Assembly: GCF_014644495.1 (NCBI RefSeq)
Contig: NZ_BMKU01000009.1
Span: forward strand, 62,001 to 126,000
Length of the DNA stretch: 64,000 nt
Direction: 5' to 3'
Source: Pseudarthrobacter polychromogenes
GTDB lineage: Bacteria > Actinomycetota > Actinomycetes > Actinomycetales > Micrococcaceae
Position numbers and translations under genes: made by a program. Below are positions 24,806 through 35,338 of the stretch, one piece after another. Numbering within the stretch: the first letter of the stretch is position 1; every line of letters starts with the position of its first letter. The notes beneath the pieces are model-generated. The model had not been told where the DNA came from. It did not search any database and worked only from the letters and a program-made list of their open reading frames with translations.

Positions 24806-24874
24806 GCGTTTAAATGCTGTTAGGCGCGCCAATGCTGGCGTGAGAGCTGATCCATGGGGCAGCTAAGGCGCAAA

Positions 24875-26880
<2,006 letters not shown>

Positions 26881-26882
26881 CC

Positions 26883-27587
26883 ATGCCCCATCACGGTAAC
26901 GAGGAAGAACACAACACTTCCACCGACCACGATCGCGCGGGCCAGAAGGGTGACAGCCATGAGCCGGTCATCCGGGACAACCGCAAGGTTGACCCGGTGA
27001 CGGGGCAGGCCCGGCACCCTGAAGGGGGCAGCAGCTCCCACGGTGCAGGTTCGGCTTCCGGCACGGATTCCGACGGCGACGCCCTGGCCCAGGCTGAGGA
27101 GATCCTCAACGGCGTCGAGGTGCCGGCAGAAGAATCCGTGGCGCAGGGTTCCGCTGGAACGGGTTCGGCCAACGCTGAGGCGGCCGAGCTGCGGAACGAC
27201 CTCCTCCGGCTGCAGGCCGAGTACGTCAACTACCGCAAGCGCGTTGAACGCGACCGCGCCGTGGCAGGGGAAATGGCCGTCATCGGCGTCCTGAACTCCC
27301 TGCTTCCGGTCCTGGACGACGTCGACGCAGCCCGCCAGCACGGCGACCTGGCCGACGGACCGTTTGCCGCGATCGCCACCAAGCTGGAGAACGCACTGAA
27401 GACGTACGGCCTGGTCCGCATCGACGAGACCGGCGTGGAGTTCGATCCCACGATCCACGAGGCCCTGATCCAGCAGCCCGGCGAGGACATCGAGGTTGAC
27501 ACCGTCAGCCAGGTGCTCCGCTCAGGCTACAAGTCAGGCGAACGCGTCCTCCGCGCAGCACAGGTCATCGTCGCAGTACCTGCGTAG
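26883..27587 (+). CDS. grpE: nucleotide exchange factor GrpE
   Basis: A 234-residue protein. The first ~95 residues are acidic and low-complexity, as common in actinobacterial GrpE. The conserved part starts LRNDLLRLQAEYVNYRKRVERDRAVAGEMAVIGVLNSLLPVLDDVDAA and ends with VDTVSQVLRSGYKSGERVLRAAQVIVAVPA. It drives ADP release from DnaK. Its ATG lies two bases after the dnaK stop, so expression is coupled. Confidence 0.95.
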   Translation: MPHHGNEEEHNTSTDHDRAGQKGDSHEPVIRDNRKVDPVTGQARHPEGGSSSHGAGSASGTDSDGDALAQAEEILNGVEVPAEESVAQGSAGTGSANAEAAELRNDLLRLQAEYVNYRKRVERDRAVAGEMAVIGVLNSLLPVLDDVDAARQHGDLADGPFAAIATKLENALKTYGLVRIDETGVEFDPTIHEALIQQPGEDIEVDTVSQVLRSGYKSGERVLRAAQVIVAVPA

Positions 27588-27596
27588 CATTACTTT

Positions 27597-27637
27597 CGGT
27601 GGTTGAGCCGGCCAGTTTCCGGTTGGCTCAACCACCG
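27597..27637. other. 13-bp hairpin between grpE and dnaJ
   Basis: CGGTGGTTGAGCC (27597-27609) and GGCTCAACCACCG (27625-27637) are perfectly complementary with a 15-base loop. No T-run follows, and dnaJ starts 28 bases later. It may be a partial terminator, an mRNA processing or stability element; the GGTTGAG/CTCAACC arms also resemble HAIR halves but spacing is wrong. Confidence 0.5.
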
Positions 27638-27665
27638 ACCCATAACTTTTTGAAAGGAAACGCCA

Positions 27666-28637
27666 TTGGCTAGCCAGGATTGGGTGGACAAGGACTTTTA
27701 CGCGATCCTTGGTATCGCCAAGGACGCTTCCGACGCCGACATCAAGAAGGCATACCGGAAGCTCGCCAGGCAGCACCACCCGGACACCAATGCGGGCAAC
27801 GCTGCGTCGGAGAAGAAGTTCAAGGACATCTCCGAGGCCTATTCCGTGCTCTCGGATCCCGATGAGCGCCAGCAGTATGACGCCATCCGGGCCATGGGCG
27901 GCGGCGCGCGGTTTGCGCCGGGCGGAACCGGGGCGGGCAGCGCCGGGTTCGAGGACATGTTCGGTGGCCTGTTTACGGGCAACACCGGCCGGCACGCTGG
28001 CGGGTTCAACCCGTCCGCGGGCGGCATCCCGCCGGAGTTCGCTGACCTCTTCGGCGGCGGCTTCGGCCAGACCGGATTCCAGCGGACCCCGCAGAAGGGT
28101 GCGGACCGCACGGCCTCCACGAGCATTTCCTTCGCCGGGGCCATCCGCGGCACCACCATTGGCCTGCGGGAACCCAGCGGCGAAGTGATCGACGTCCGGG
28201 TGCCCGCCGGTATCAAGGACGGCCAGAAGGTCCGCGTCCGGGGGAAGGGCCAGCCTGGCGCAGCCGGTTACGGGGACCTGATGGTGTCCGTCGCCGTCCA
28301 GCCGCATGCGTTCTACACGCGCGACGGCGACAACCTCCGCATCCACGTCCCCGTCACCTTCCCAGAGGCTGCTTTGGGAGCGGACATCGAGGTGCCCACC
28401 ATCGACGGCGAAAAGGTGCGGGTCCGTGTGCCGGCCGGTACGCCGTCGGGCCGCACCCTGCGGGTCAAGGGCAAAGGCGTGAAGACGTCCAAGGGAACCG
28501 GCGACCTGCTGGTGACCATCGACGTCGCCGTTCCCAAGAACCTGAACAAGGAAGCCGAAGCCGCGGTCAAGGCGTTTGCCGAGGCCACGGCCGGAGCCGA
28601 TGTCCGTGAGGGCCTGGCCGCCAAGGCCCGGTTGTAA
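27666..28637 (+). CDS. dnaJ: DnaJ chaperone without zinc fingers (CbpA-like type)
   Basis: A 323-residue co-chaperone starting at TTG 27666 behind GAAAGGAA. The J-domain carries the H-P-D motif at residues 38-40 (QHHPDTNAG). A Gly/Phe-rich region follows (about 75-145). The zinc-finger repeats CxxCxGxG of classical DnaJ are absent, and two beta-sandwich C-terminal domains follow directly (VRGKGQPGAAGYGDLMVSV, FPEAALGADIEVPTIDG). It stimulates DnaK ATPase and delivers clients. Its place in dnaK-grpE-dnaJ-hspR is the standard actinobacterial heat-shock order. Confidence 0.95.
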   Translation: MASQDWVDKDFYAILGIAKDASDADIKKAYRKLARQHHPDTNAGNAASEKKFKDISEAYSVLSDPDERQQYDAIRAMGGGARFAPGGTGAGSAGFEDMFGGLFTGNTGRHAGGFNPSAGGIPPEFADLFGGGFGQTGFQRTPQKGADRTASTSISFAGAIRGTTIGLREPSGEVIDVRVPAGIKDGQKVRVRGKGQPGAAGYGDLMVSVAVQPHAFYTRDGDNLRIHVPVTFPEAALGADIEVPTIDGEKVRVRVPAGTPSGRTLRVKGKGVKTSKGTGDLLVTIDVAVPKNLNKEAEAAVKAFAEATAGADVREGLAAKARL

Positions 28638-28652
28638 CAGGGGAGGTGTGCT

Positions 28653-29078
28653 GTGGACGTCAGTGCTGACCAGCCTATCTTCGTGATTTCGGTCGCGGCT
28701 GAACTCGCGGACATGCACCCCCAGACGCTCCGGCAGTACGACCGGCTGGGCATCGTCTCGCCCAGCCGTGCGCCCGGCAAGTCCCGCCGCTACTCGCAGC
28801 GGGATATCAACATGCTCCGTGAAGTGCAGCGGTTGTCGCAGGAAGGCGTCTCGCTGGAAGGGATCAAGCGGATCCTGGAACTGGAGAACCAGGTGGCCGC
28901 CCTGCAGGGCAGGGTTTCGGAACTGACCGAGGAACTTGGCCGGCGCCGGCAGCCGCTGGACGCCCGGATCTTCGCGGCGGGCGCTGCCGGCGACGTAGTG
29001 AGCCTGGCGCGCGGCCAGCGCCCGCGCCCGCGGTCGCAGGCCGTGGTGCTGTGGCGGCCGCGTGCCATCGGCAGGTAG
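28653..29078 (+). CDS. hspR: heat-shock repressor HspR (MerR family)
   Basis: A 141-residue MerR-type regulator from GTG 28653 with GGGGAGGTG upstream. FVISVAAELADMHPQTLRQYDRLGIVSPSRAPGKSRRYSQRDINMLREVQRLSQEGVSLEGIKRILELE is the HspR HTH and wing, followed by a coiled-coil (ENQVAALQGRVSELTEEL) and a basic tail. HspR binds HAIR sites and needs DnaK as co-repressor. Being last gene of the operon it controls, it closes a feedback loop through the two HAIR sites at 24.9 kb. Confidence 0.96.
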   Translation: MDVSADQPIFVISVAAELADMHPQTLRQYDRLGIVSPSRAPGKSRRYSQRDINMLREVQRLSQEGVSLEGIKRILELENQVAALQGRVSELTEELGRRRQPLDARIFAAGAAGDVVSLARGQRPRPRSQAVVLWRPRAIGR

Positions 29079-29396
29079 GTACTGCGCCTGAAGGAACCGC
29101 CGGTGGACCCTGGCCATCAACGGTGCCCTGGTTTATGTCCGCCCAACGAGCCAAGATTACGGCCCGGAACGTTTCCCCACGTTAACTTTCATTCCATCCA
29201 TTCCGTGCCATCAGGCCGCTTTTCCCGCGGACACCTGCATCTGGGCAGCCACCATGAACCGGGACGAAACGGTTCAGAAACCAACCGCCGCGAAACCGAA
29301 ACAATCCGCTCCTACATTCATCGCAAGTGGTCTCTTCCCGGGACCTCGGAGGCGAGCCGCTGCCCCAGGCAGCGGCGGAGTGAGAAGCAGGTACAC
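29079..29396 (+). other. urt operon leader / promoter region with hairpin
   Basis: This 318-base stretch has no credible gene. GCCGCTGCC-CCA-GGCAGCGGC (29356-29376) forms a 9-bp stem ending 20 bases before urtA. GTTTCCCCACGTTAAC (29170-29185) loosely recalls a GlnR-type nitrogen operator on the reverse strand, but the match is weak. An open frame runs through it into urtA without good codon use. Confidence 0.4.
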
Positions 29397-30662
29397 ATGA
29401 AGGTTTCGGTTCACAAGCGCGCTTTCCTTCCCCTTGCGGCGGCAGCCGTGGCCACAGCTTTGGCGGGCTGCGGCAGTCAAATTGCGGATCCGGCATCCGC
29501 GGGCTCCACGGCCAGCACCGGTACGTCCTGTGTGGACACCTCGGGCGACAGCATCAAAGTGGGCTTCATCAATTCCTTGTCCGGCACCATGGCCATCAGC
29601 GAAAGCACAGTGTTCGACTCCCTGACCCTGGCTGCCGAGGAAATAAACGCATCCGGCGGCGTCCTGGGCAAACAGCTCCAAGTGGTCAGTGAGGACGGCG
29701 CCAGCGAACCGACGAAGTTCGCCGAGCGCGCCGGAAAACTGATCCAGCAGGATTGCACCGCGGCCGTATTCGGCGGCTGGACCTCGTCAAGCCGCAAGGC
29801 CATGCTTCCCGTCTTCGAAGCCAACGACGCACTGCTGTTCTATCCGGTGCAGTATGAAGGCCTGGAGTCATCGAAGAACATCTTCTACACCGGGGCCACC
29901 ACCAACCAGCAGATTATTCCGGCCCTTGACTACCTGGCCGAGCAGGGAACTACGTCGCTTTTCCTGGTAGGCAGCGATTACGTCTTCCCGCGGACCGCCA
30001 ACAAGATCATCCAGGCCTACGCCGCCGCCAAGGGCATCGAAATCCTTGGGGAAGAGTACACCCCCCTTGGCTCCACGGAATTCTCCACCATTGTCAACAA
30101 AGTCCGGGATTCGAAGGCCGATGCAGTCTTCAATACCCTCAATGGCGACAGCAACGTGGCGTTCTTCCGCCAGTACAAAAGCGTTGGCCTGACAGCGGAC
30201 ACCATGCCCGTCGTCTCGGTTTCCATTGCCGAGGAGGAAGTCCCCGGGGTCGGCCTGGACAATGTGGAAGGGCAGTTGACCGCATGGGACTACTACCAGA
30301 CCCTGGACACCCCGGCCAACAAAAAATTCGTCGCCGCCTTCAAAGCGAAGTTCGGCGCTGAGCGGGTGACGAGCGACCCCATGGAGGCTGCTTACACCTC
30401 GCTGTTCCTCTGGAAAGCCATGGTGGAGAAGGCCGGGTCATTTGAGGTGGACCAGGTGCAGGCCGCTGCTGACGGCGTCACTTTCGAAGCACCCGAAGGC
30501 CTTGTGACGGTAAACGGGGAGAACAACCACATCACCAAGACCCCCCGGCTCGGAAAGATCAATTCTGAGGGCCTCATCGACACGGTCTGGTCCTCGCCCG
30601 AGGCAGTTGAACCGGACCCGTTCCTGGCCACCTATGACTGGGCCAAGGACCTGGCCAAGTAG
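29397..30662 (+). CDS. urtA: urea ABC transporter, substrate-binding lipoprotein
   Basis: 421 residues from ATG 29397. The signal peptide [25 protein letters not shown] ends in the lipobox LAGC, so the mature protein is membrane-anchored outside. [21 protein letters not shown] is the start of the periplasmic-binding fold, and [25 protein letters not shown] plus [11 protein letters not shown] are marks of UrtA among amide/urea binders. It presents urea to UrtBC. GAGAAGCAGG precedes the start. First gene of urtABCDE. Confidence 0.93.
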   Translation: MKVSVHKRAFLPLAAAAVATALAGCGSQIADPASAGSTASTGTSCVDTSGDSIKVGFINSLSGTMAISESTVFDSLTLAAEEINASGGVLGKQLQVVSEDGASEPTKFAERAGKLIQQDCTAAVFGGWTSSSRKAMLPVFEANDALLFYPVQYEGLESSKNIFYTGATTNQQIIPALDYLAEQGTTSLFLVGSDYVFPRTANKIIQAYAAAKGIEILGEEYTPLGSTEFSTIVNKVRDSKADAVFNTLNGDSNVAFFRQYKSVGLTADTMPVVSVSIAEEEVPGVGLDNVEGQLTAWDYYQTLDTPANKKFVAAFKAKFGAERVTSDPMEAAYTSLFLWKAMVEKAGSFEVDQVQAAADGVTFEAPEGLVTVNGENNHITKTPRLGKINSEGLIDTVWSSPEAVEPDPFLATYDWAKDLAK

Positions 30663-30696
30663 CAGCCGGGAACATAGCGAAGAAAGGCCTGCTGGA

Positions 30697-31581
30697 ATGG
30701 AACTCCTGATAGGGCAGATGTTCGCCGGGCTCAGCCTCGGTTCCGTGCTGCTCCTCGCGGCACTGGGACTGTCGCTGACGTTCGGCCAGATGGGGGTCAT
30801 CAACATGGCCCACGGCGAGTTCATGATGGCCGGGGCCTACACGGCCTTCGTGGTCCAGCAGGCCATCGCGGACGCCGGCGTTTCACTGCTGGTTTCAATT
30901 CCCGCGGGTTTCCTGGTGGGCGGTGTCCTGGGGCTGGTTCTGGAAGCGGTGCTGTTGCGCCGCATGTATCACCGACCCCTGGACACGCTCCTGGTCACCT
31001 TCGGGGTGGCGCTCGTCCTGCAGCAGGCAGCACGGGACATCTTCGGCGCACCCAGCGTTGATGTGCGCGCACCAGCCTGGCTGCAGGGAAACATCGAGGT
31101 GCTGGGCGCGCCGATCCCGCTGACCCGGCTCTTTATCCTGGCGCTCTCATTGTTGTGCCTGGCCGGCCTGGTCCTCCTCCTCAGGGGAACGCCGCTAGGC
31201 CGCCGCATCCGGGCTGTTGTGCTGAACAGGGACCTGGCAGAAACCAGCGGCATTTCAACCCGGCGCAGCGACCAGTTGACGTTCTTCATCGGCTCCGGCC
31301 TGGCCGGAGTAGCCGGCGTGGCCGTTACCCTCATAGGTTCAACGAGCCCCTACCTCGGCACCAGCTACATTGTGGATGCCTTCCTGGTGGTAGTAGCCGG
31401 CGGCATAGGCCAGGTCAAGGGGGCTGTCATCGCGGCGTTCGCCCTGGGAGTGCTGCAGTCCGTCTTCGAATATTCGACGACAGCAAGCATTGGCAAGGTC
31501 CTCATCCTGATAGTGATCGTGGTGTTCCTCCAGCTTCGGCCGCAGGGCATCTTCAGCCTCAAGACGAGGAGCCTGGCATGA
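30697..31581 (+). CDS. urtB: urea ABC transporter permease
   Basis: 294 residues, about eight membrane helices, of the LivH type. LGLSLTFGQMGVINMAHGEFMMAGAYTAF is the characteristic first permease motif, and GSTSPYLGTSYIVDAFLVVVAGGIGQVKGAVIAA a later conserved stretch. ATG 30697 follows AGAAAGG. It forms the membrane channel with UrtC. The stop overlaps the urtC start (ATGA). Confidence 0.93.
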   Translation: MELLIGQMFAGLSLGSVLLLAALGLSLTFGQMGVINMAHGEFMMAGAYTAFVVQQAIADAGVSLLVSIPAGFLVGGVLGLVLEAVLLRRMYHRPLDTLLVTFGVALVLQQAARDIFGAPSVDVRAPAWLQGNIEVLGAPIPLTRLFILALSLLCLAGLVLLLRGTPLGRRIRAVVLNRDLAETSGISTRRSDQLTFFIGSGLAGVAGVAVTLIGSTSPYLGTSYIVDAFLVVVAGGIGQVKGAVIAAFALGVLQSVFEYSTTASIGKVLILIVIVVFLQLRPQGIFSLKTRSLA

Positions 31582-32738
31582 TGGGCCTGCTGCGCGGACG
31601 GTTGGGTACCGCGGCCGGATTCACTCTCGGCGCGCTCCTGTTGCTGGGAGTTGCCCCCGCGGTGCTTCCGGTGTTCAGCCTGGGCCTGCTGGGGAAGTTC
31701 CTCTGTTTCGCGATCGTGGCAGTGGGGATAGGCCTGGCGTGGGGACGGGGCGGGATGCTGACACTGGGCCAGGGGGTGTTTTTCGGGCTTGGCGCCTACA
31801 TCATGGCCATGCACATGAAGCTGGCGGACGCCTCGCTCTTCGGAGGGTCCGGAGTGCCGGACTTCATGTCCCTGTACGGCAGCGGCGAGGTGCCGGGCTG
31901 GTGGGAACCGTTCCGGAGCCCCGTTGTGACGCTGCTGGCGGTGGTGCTGATACCGGGGCTGGTAGCCCTCGTCCTGGGCCTTGCAGTCTTCAAGCGCCGC
32001 GTCAAAGGCGCCTACTTCGCAATCCTCAGCCAGGCCCTGGCAGCCGCTTTCGCGGTGTTCCTGATCGGCCAACAGGCCACCACCGGTGGTTCGAACGGGC
32101 TCAGCGGGTTCCGGTCGTTTTTCGGCTTTGACCTGAAGGACCCCAACAACAAGGTAATGCTGTACCTGATCGCGGCAGTAGTGCTCCTGCTGTCCATTGC
32201 CCTTGCACGGCAGCTCATGCACAGCAGGTTCGGGGAGCTGCTCGTTGCAGTCCGGGACCAGGAGGAACGTGTCCGCTTCCTGGGCTATGACCCGGCCACC
32301 ATCAAAACGGTCACGTACGTGGTTGCCGCTGTCCTGGCGGGCATTGCAGGTGCGTTGTTCGTACCGCTCGTCGGCATCATCTCCCCGGCGGATGTAGGCG
32401 TGATCCCTTCCATCGCATTCCTTATCGGCGTGGCAATCGGCGGCCGGGCCACGCTCCTCGGACCGGTGCTTGGTGCCGTGAGCGTCGCCGCCGCCCAGTC
32501 CGCCCTGTCCTCTACCTTTCCCTCCTTCTGGGTGTACTTCCAGGGACTGCTGTTCATCCTGGTCATCGGCTTCATGCCGGGCGGGCTGGCCTCTTTGCCG
32601 TCTCTGATCGGCAGGCGGGGCAAGTTCCGCACGGCAGCATCAACGCCGGCGCTGCCGGTTGCCCCGGCACCTGCGTCCCCGGCAGCACTGCTTAAACCCG
32701 AAGAGGAAGCCGCCATGCCTGAGGAGGCCCGCAGATGA
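31578..32738 (+). CDS. urtC: urea ABC transporter permease
   Basis: 386 residues, LivM-type, with about ten hydrophobic helices. GIGLAWGRGGMLTLGQGVFFGLGAYIMAMHMK and VRDQEERVRFLGYDPATIKTVTYVVAAVLAGIAGALF are the family's marks. The last ~45 residues are Ala/Pro/Glu-rich and cytoplasmic. Start ATG 31578 overlaps the urtB stop, and its stop overlaps urtD, so translation is coupled. Confidence 0.92.
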   Translation: MMGLLRGRLGTAAGFTLGALLLLGVAPAVLPVFSLGLLGKFLCFAIVAVGIGLAWGRGGMLTLGQGVFFGLGAYIMAMHMKLADASLFGGSGVPDFMSLYGSGEVPGWWEPFRSPVVTLLAVVLIPGLVALVLGLAVFKRRVKGAYFAILSQALAAAFAVFLIGQQATTGGSNGLSGFRSFFGFDLKDPNNKVMLYLIAAVVLLLSIALARQLMHSRFGELLVAVRDQEERVRFLGYDPATIKTVTYVVAAVLAGIAGALFVPLVGIISPADVGVIPSIAFLIGVAIGGRATLLGPVLGAVSVAAAQSALSSTFPSFWVYFQGLLFILVIGFMPGGLASLPSLIGRRGKFRTAASTPALPVAPAPASPAALLKPEEEAAMPEEARR

Positions 32739-33544
32739 CCACGCCCACCCTGCTCCCTGACGGTGAGCCGCGCGCCGGAGGGCTTCGCCATGGCCGGCCG
32801 AAGTACCTGGAAGTCCGCGGTCTGTCCGTTTCCTTTGACGGGTTCCTCGCCGTGGACAACGTCAACCTCGATGTGGTCCAGGGCGACCTGCGGTTCTTGA
32901 TCGGTCCGAACGGCGCCGGGAAGACCACCGTGATCGATGCGATCACCGGGCTGGTCCCTGCCACGGGGTCGGTGAACCACACCGGCACGGAGATTCTTGG
33001 CCGCAAGGTGCATCAGGTCGCCCGGCTGGGCGTGGGGCGCACGTTCCAAACGGCCAGTGTTTTCGAGAATCTTTCCGTACTCCAAAACCTTGACATCGCT
33101 GCTGGCGCCGGCCGCGGGCCGCTTCGAATGCTCCGGCGCCGCAAGACCGTGGATCCGGCCGTGGAAGAAGCGCTGGAGATCATTGGACTCGAAGGTGCGA
33201 CGGGGAAAATGGCGGGTATCCTCGCCCACGGACAAAAGCAGTGGCTGGAGATCGGGATGCTTCTGGTCCAGAATTCGGACGTCCTCCTGCTGGACGAGCC
33301 AATCGCGGGGATGAGCCAGGATGAGCGCGGGGAAACCGGGGAGCTGCTGCGCCGGATCGCCGCCAGCCGAATCACCGTAGTGGTTGAACACGACATGGAC
33401 TTCGTCAGGGAGTACGCAACGTCGGTCACTGTCCTCGCAGCGGGCAAGGTCCTCAGTGAAGGAAGCGTGGCGCAGGTGCAGGCTGACAAAAAGGTGCAGG
33501 ACGTTTACCTGGGGTCCTCTGGAGTGGAGGCCGCCGGTGCTTGA
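32735..33544 (+). CDS. urtD: urea ABC transporter ATPase
   Basis: 269 residues, LivG-type. Walker A is GPNGAGKTT, Walker B VLLLDEPIAGM, and a signature region (ILAHGQKQWLEIGMLL) lies between; AHGQK replaces the usual LSGGQ, as in UrtD proteins. ATP hydrolysis drives urea uptake with UrtE. It overlaps urtC by ATGA and urtE by 8 bases. Confidence 0.93.
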   Translation: MTTPTLLPDGEPRAGGLRHGRPKYLEVRGLSVSFDGFLAVDNVNLDVVQGDLRFLIGPNGAGKTTVIDAITGLVPATGSVNHTGTEILGRKVHQVARLGVGRTFQTASVFENLSVLQNLDIAAGAGRGPLRMLRRRKTVDPAVEEALEIIGLEGATGKMAGILAHGQKQWLEIGMLLVQNSDVLLLDEPIAGMSQDERGETGELLRRIAASRITVVVEHDMDFVREYATSVTVLAAGKVLSEGSVAQVQADKKVQDVYLGSSGVEAAGA

Positions 33545-34229
33545 TATTGAAAATCTGCAGACCGGGTACGGCCGCACCCAGGTAATCTCCGGGGTCAGCC
33601 TGACCGTCCCGGACGGAGCCGTTGTCTCTGTCCTGGGGCACAACGGCGCCGGCAAGACAACGCTGATGCGCGCCGTCGTCGGGCTTCTCAAACCCATGGC
33701 GGGGCGCATCTGCCTTGACGGCGAGGACATCTCGGCTCTTCCCCCGCACCGGCGGGTGGACCGTGGAATGGCCTATGTGCCGCAGGGCCAGCAGTCGTTC
33801 GGGCAGTTGTCCGTCATGGAAAACCTGCAGCTCGTAGCAGACGGGCGCAGGAACGGCGCCGAGCGCGTGGCTGAGGCGCTGGACATGTTTCCGGCGCTGC
33901 GGCCACTGCTGGCACGGCGGGCGGGGCTGCTCTCGGGCGGTCAGCGGCAGCAGCTTGCCATCGCCCGGGCACTCATCACGGATCCGCGCCTGCTGATCCT
34001 TGATGAGCCCACCGAGGGCATCCAGCCGAACATCGTGGCCGAGATCGAAGCGACCATTATCCAGCTGTCCCAACGCAACGGAATGAGTATCCTCCTGGTG
34101 GAGCAGCACATTGGCTTTGCACTGCAGGCCGCGGACAGCTACTGCGTCCTCTCAGCCGGAAGGGTTTCGTCATCAGGGGCCGGCGGCGCCGGATCCGCGG
34201 CTGACGTTCGGAAAGCAATGCTCATTTAA
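33537..34229 (+). CDS. urtE: urea ABC transporter ATPase
   Basis: 230 residues, LivF-type, from GTG 33537 inside the end of urtD. LGHNGAGKTTLMRAVVG is Walker A, LLSGGQRQQLAIARALITDPRLLILDEPTEGIQPNIV holds signature and Walker B. DRGMAYVPQGQQSFGQLSVMENL is typical of UrtE. It completes the transporter. No urease or urea carboxylase genes are in this window, so urea breakdown must be encoded elsewhere. Confidence 0.93.
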   Translation: MLDIENLQTGYGRTQVISGVSLTVPDGAVVSVLGHNGAGKTTLMRAVVGLLKPMAGRICLDGEDISALPPHRRVDRGMAYVPQGQQSFGQLSVMENLQLVADGRRNGAERVAEALDMFPALRPLLARRAGLLSGGQRQQLAIARALITDPRLLILDEPTEGIQPNIVAEIEATIIQLSQRNGMSILLVEQHIGFALQAADSYCVLSAGRVSSSGAGGAGSAADVRKAMLI

Positions 34230-34292
34230 GTACCGGGAACTGTGAGCCGGCCGGAAATAGAGTACCCACTACTCGTGACCGCAGGAGCCCCC

Positions 34293-34354
34293 GGAAACTT
34301 CAATGGAACCACTGCTGGATCAGCAGCAGTGGTTCCAAGGTTTCTGGGGGTTTT
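34293..34354 (+). terminator. terminator of the urt operon
   Basis: GGAACCACTGCTG (34305-34317) and CAGCAGTGGTTCC (34324-34336) form a perfect 13-bp stem, extended outward by GGAAACTT/AAGGTTTC pairs, and followed by TGGGGGTTTTCC. It is a strong rho-independent-like terminator. Confidence 0.85.
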
Positions 34355-34400
34355 CCATGTGTGGTTTCGCTTCTTGCCGCCCTGCCGTTGAGGGGCACCG

Positions 34401-34799
34401 ATGAGCCCGGGGATGGAGTCGGTGGCAGCGTTCAGCGGCTCGCTTCCCGGCCAGATGCTGCTGGCCATCGGTCAGACGGTGGTGGTGGTGTGTGTCTGCT
34501 TTGATATGGTGCGCGCACTGTCCGTCCCGAGGTCCCATCGGCGCTACCTGGCCAGCACGGTCTTCCGCACCCTGGCCGTCCCGTCCATCATCGTGAACGG
34601 ACTGACGGTGCTCATCGCCCTGGTGCTGTGGTCCTGGATCGATGTGGTTATGGGCATGTTCGTGCTGGTGGCCATCATCTTCCGCCTGCACCACGACAAG
34701 GACGAGGACAACTGGTGGAAGGGCAAGGGCAAGAAGCTGGCCCGCTGGGCACGCCGCCAGTTTGCCGGACGGACCGCCGCCGCCCCCGCGATGGGGTAA
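34401..34799 (+). CDS. small membrane protein of unknown function
   Basis: 132 residues with two clear hydrophobic segments (MLLAIGQTVVVVCVCFDMVRAL and SIIVNGLTVLIALVLWSWIDVVMGMFVLVAIIF). A basic cytoplasmic tail follows (HHDKDEDNWWKGKGKKLARWARRQF). I recognise no family. It sits alone between the urt terminator and the convergent arsC end. The upstream boundary is uncertain because no strong ribosome-binding site is seen. Confidence 0.6.
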   Translation: MSPGMESVAAFSGSLPGQMLLAIGQTVVVVCVCFDMVRALSVPRSHRRYLASTVFRTLAVPSIIVNGLTVLIALVLWSWIDVVMGMFVLVAIIFRLHHDKDEDNWWKGKGKKLARWARRQFAGRTAAAPAMG

Positions 34800-34866
34800 A
34801 CCGGCCGCAGGTACCGCACGGTGGCCGCAGCGGCCGGGCGCCCCGCTGCCGGGGAACGTTCTGCTG

Positions 34867-35307
34867 CTAGCCGGCAGTCAGCTCTTCATAGAGGTCACGA
34901 ACGCGCGACCTGATGTCGTCGCGCACCAGGCGCATGCGCTCCATACCCTCGATGCCGCGCTCCGACGGCTCGTCGGTTTCCCACACCTCGAAACGCGTTC
35001 CCTCGCGGGGCTCCAGTTTCGCTTCCGTCCCCAGCACGATCACGGCGTCCACAGCGTCCAGGACGTCCTCGGTAACAGGCTTGGGGTGTTCGCCGCTGAT
35101 GTCGATGCCCAGCTCGGTGAGCGACTCCACGGCCTGGGGGTTCAGGGACTTTCCCGGCTTGGTGCCGGCCGAGTACACGGTGACTTTCCCGTTGGCCACC
35201 TGGTTCATCAGGCCGGCGGCGAGCTGGGATTTGCCGCCGTTCTTGCTGCAGACAAAGAGGACGGCGGGTTTGTTGGACGTGGGTGCCTGGTGGCTCGGGT
35301 TGGACAT
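34867..35307 (-). CDS. arsC: arsenate reductase, single-cysteine (mycothiol-dependent type)
   Basis: 146 residues from ATG 35307 with CCGGAG upstream. VLFVCSKNGGKSQLAAGLMNQ is the low-molecular-weight phosphatase loop with nucleophile Cys20. No other cysteine exists in the protein, so it cannot use the intramolecular three-cysteine relay. This matches arsenate-mycothiol transferases, which pass arsenate to mycothiol for reduction by a mycoredoxin. It follows the flavoprotein gene by 31 bases and is probably co-transcribed. Confidence 0.85.
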   Translation of the reverse strand: MSNPSHQAPTSNKPAVLFVCSKNGGKSQLAAGLMNQVANGKVTVYSAGTKPGKSLNPQAVESLTELGIDISGEHPKPVTEDVLDAVDAVIVLGTEAKLEPREGTRFEVWETDEPSERGIEGMERMRLVRDDIRSRVRDLYEELTAG

Positions 35308-35338
35308 GGCGCTGCTCCGGAGGTCGATGTTCAGGGAT

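Noticed and set aside
29170..29186. GlnR operator upstream of urtA
   Set aside because: GTTTCCCCACGTTAAC fits only part of the GnAAC-n6-GnAAC pattern; kept as a weak remark, not a site.
29103..29396. A 98-codon extension in front of urtA
   Set aside because: The lipoprotein signal peptide begins at ATG 29397; an extension would block export.
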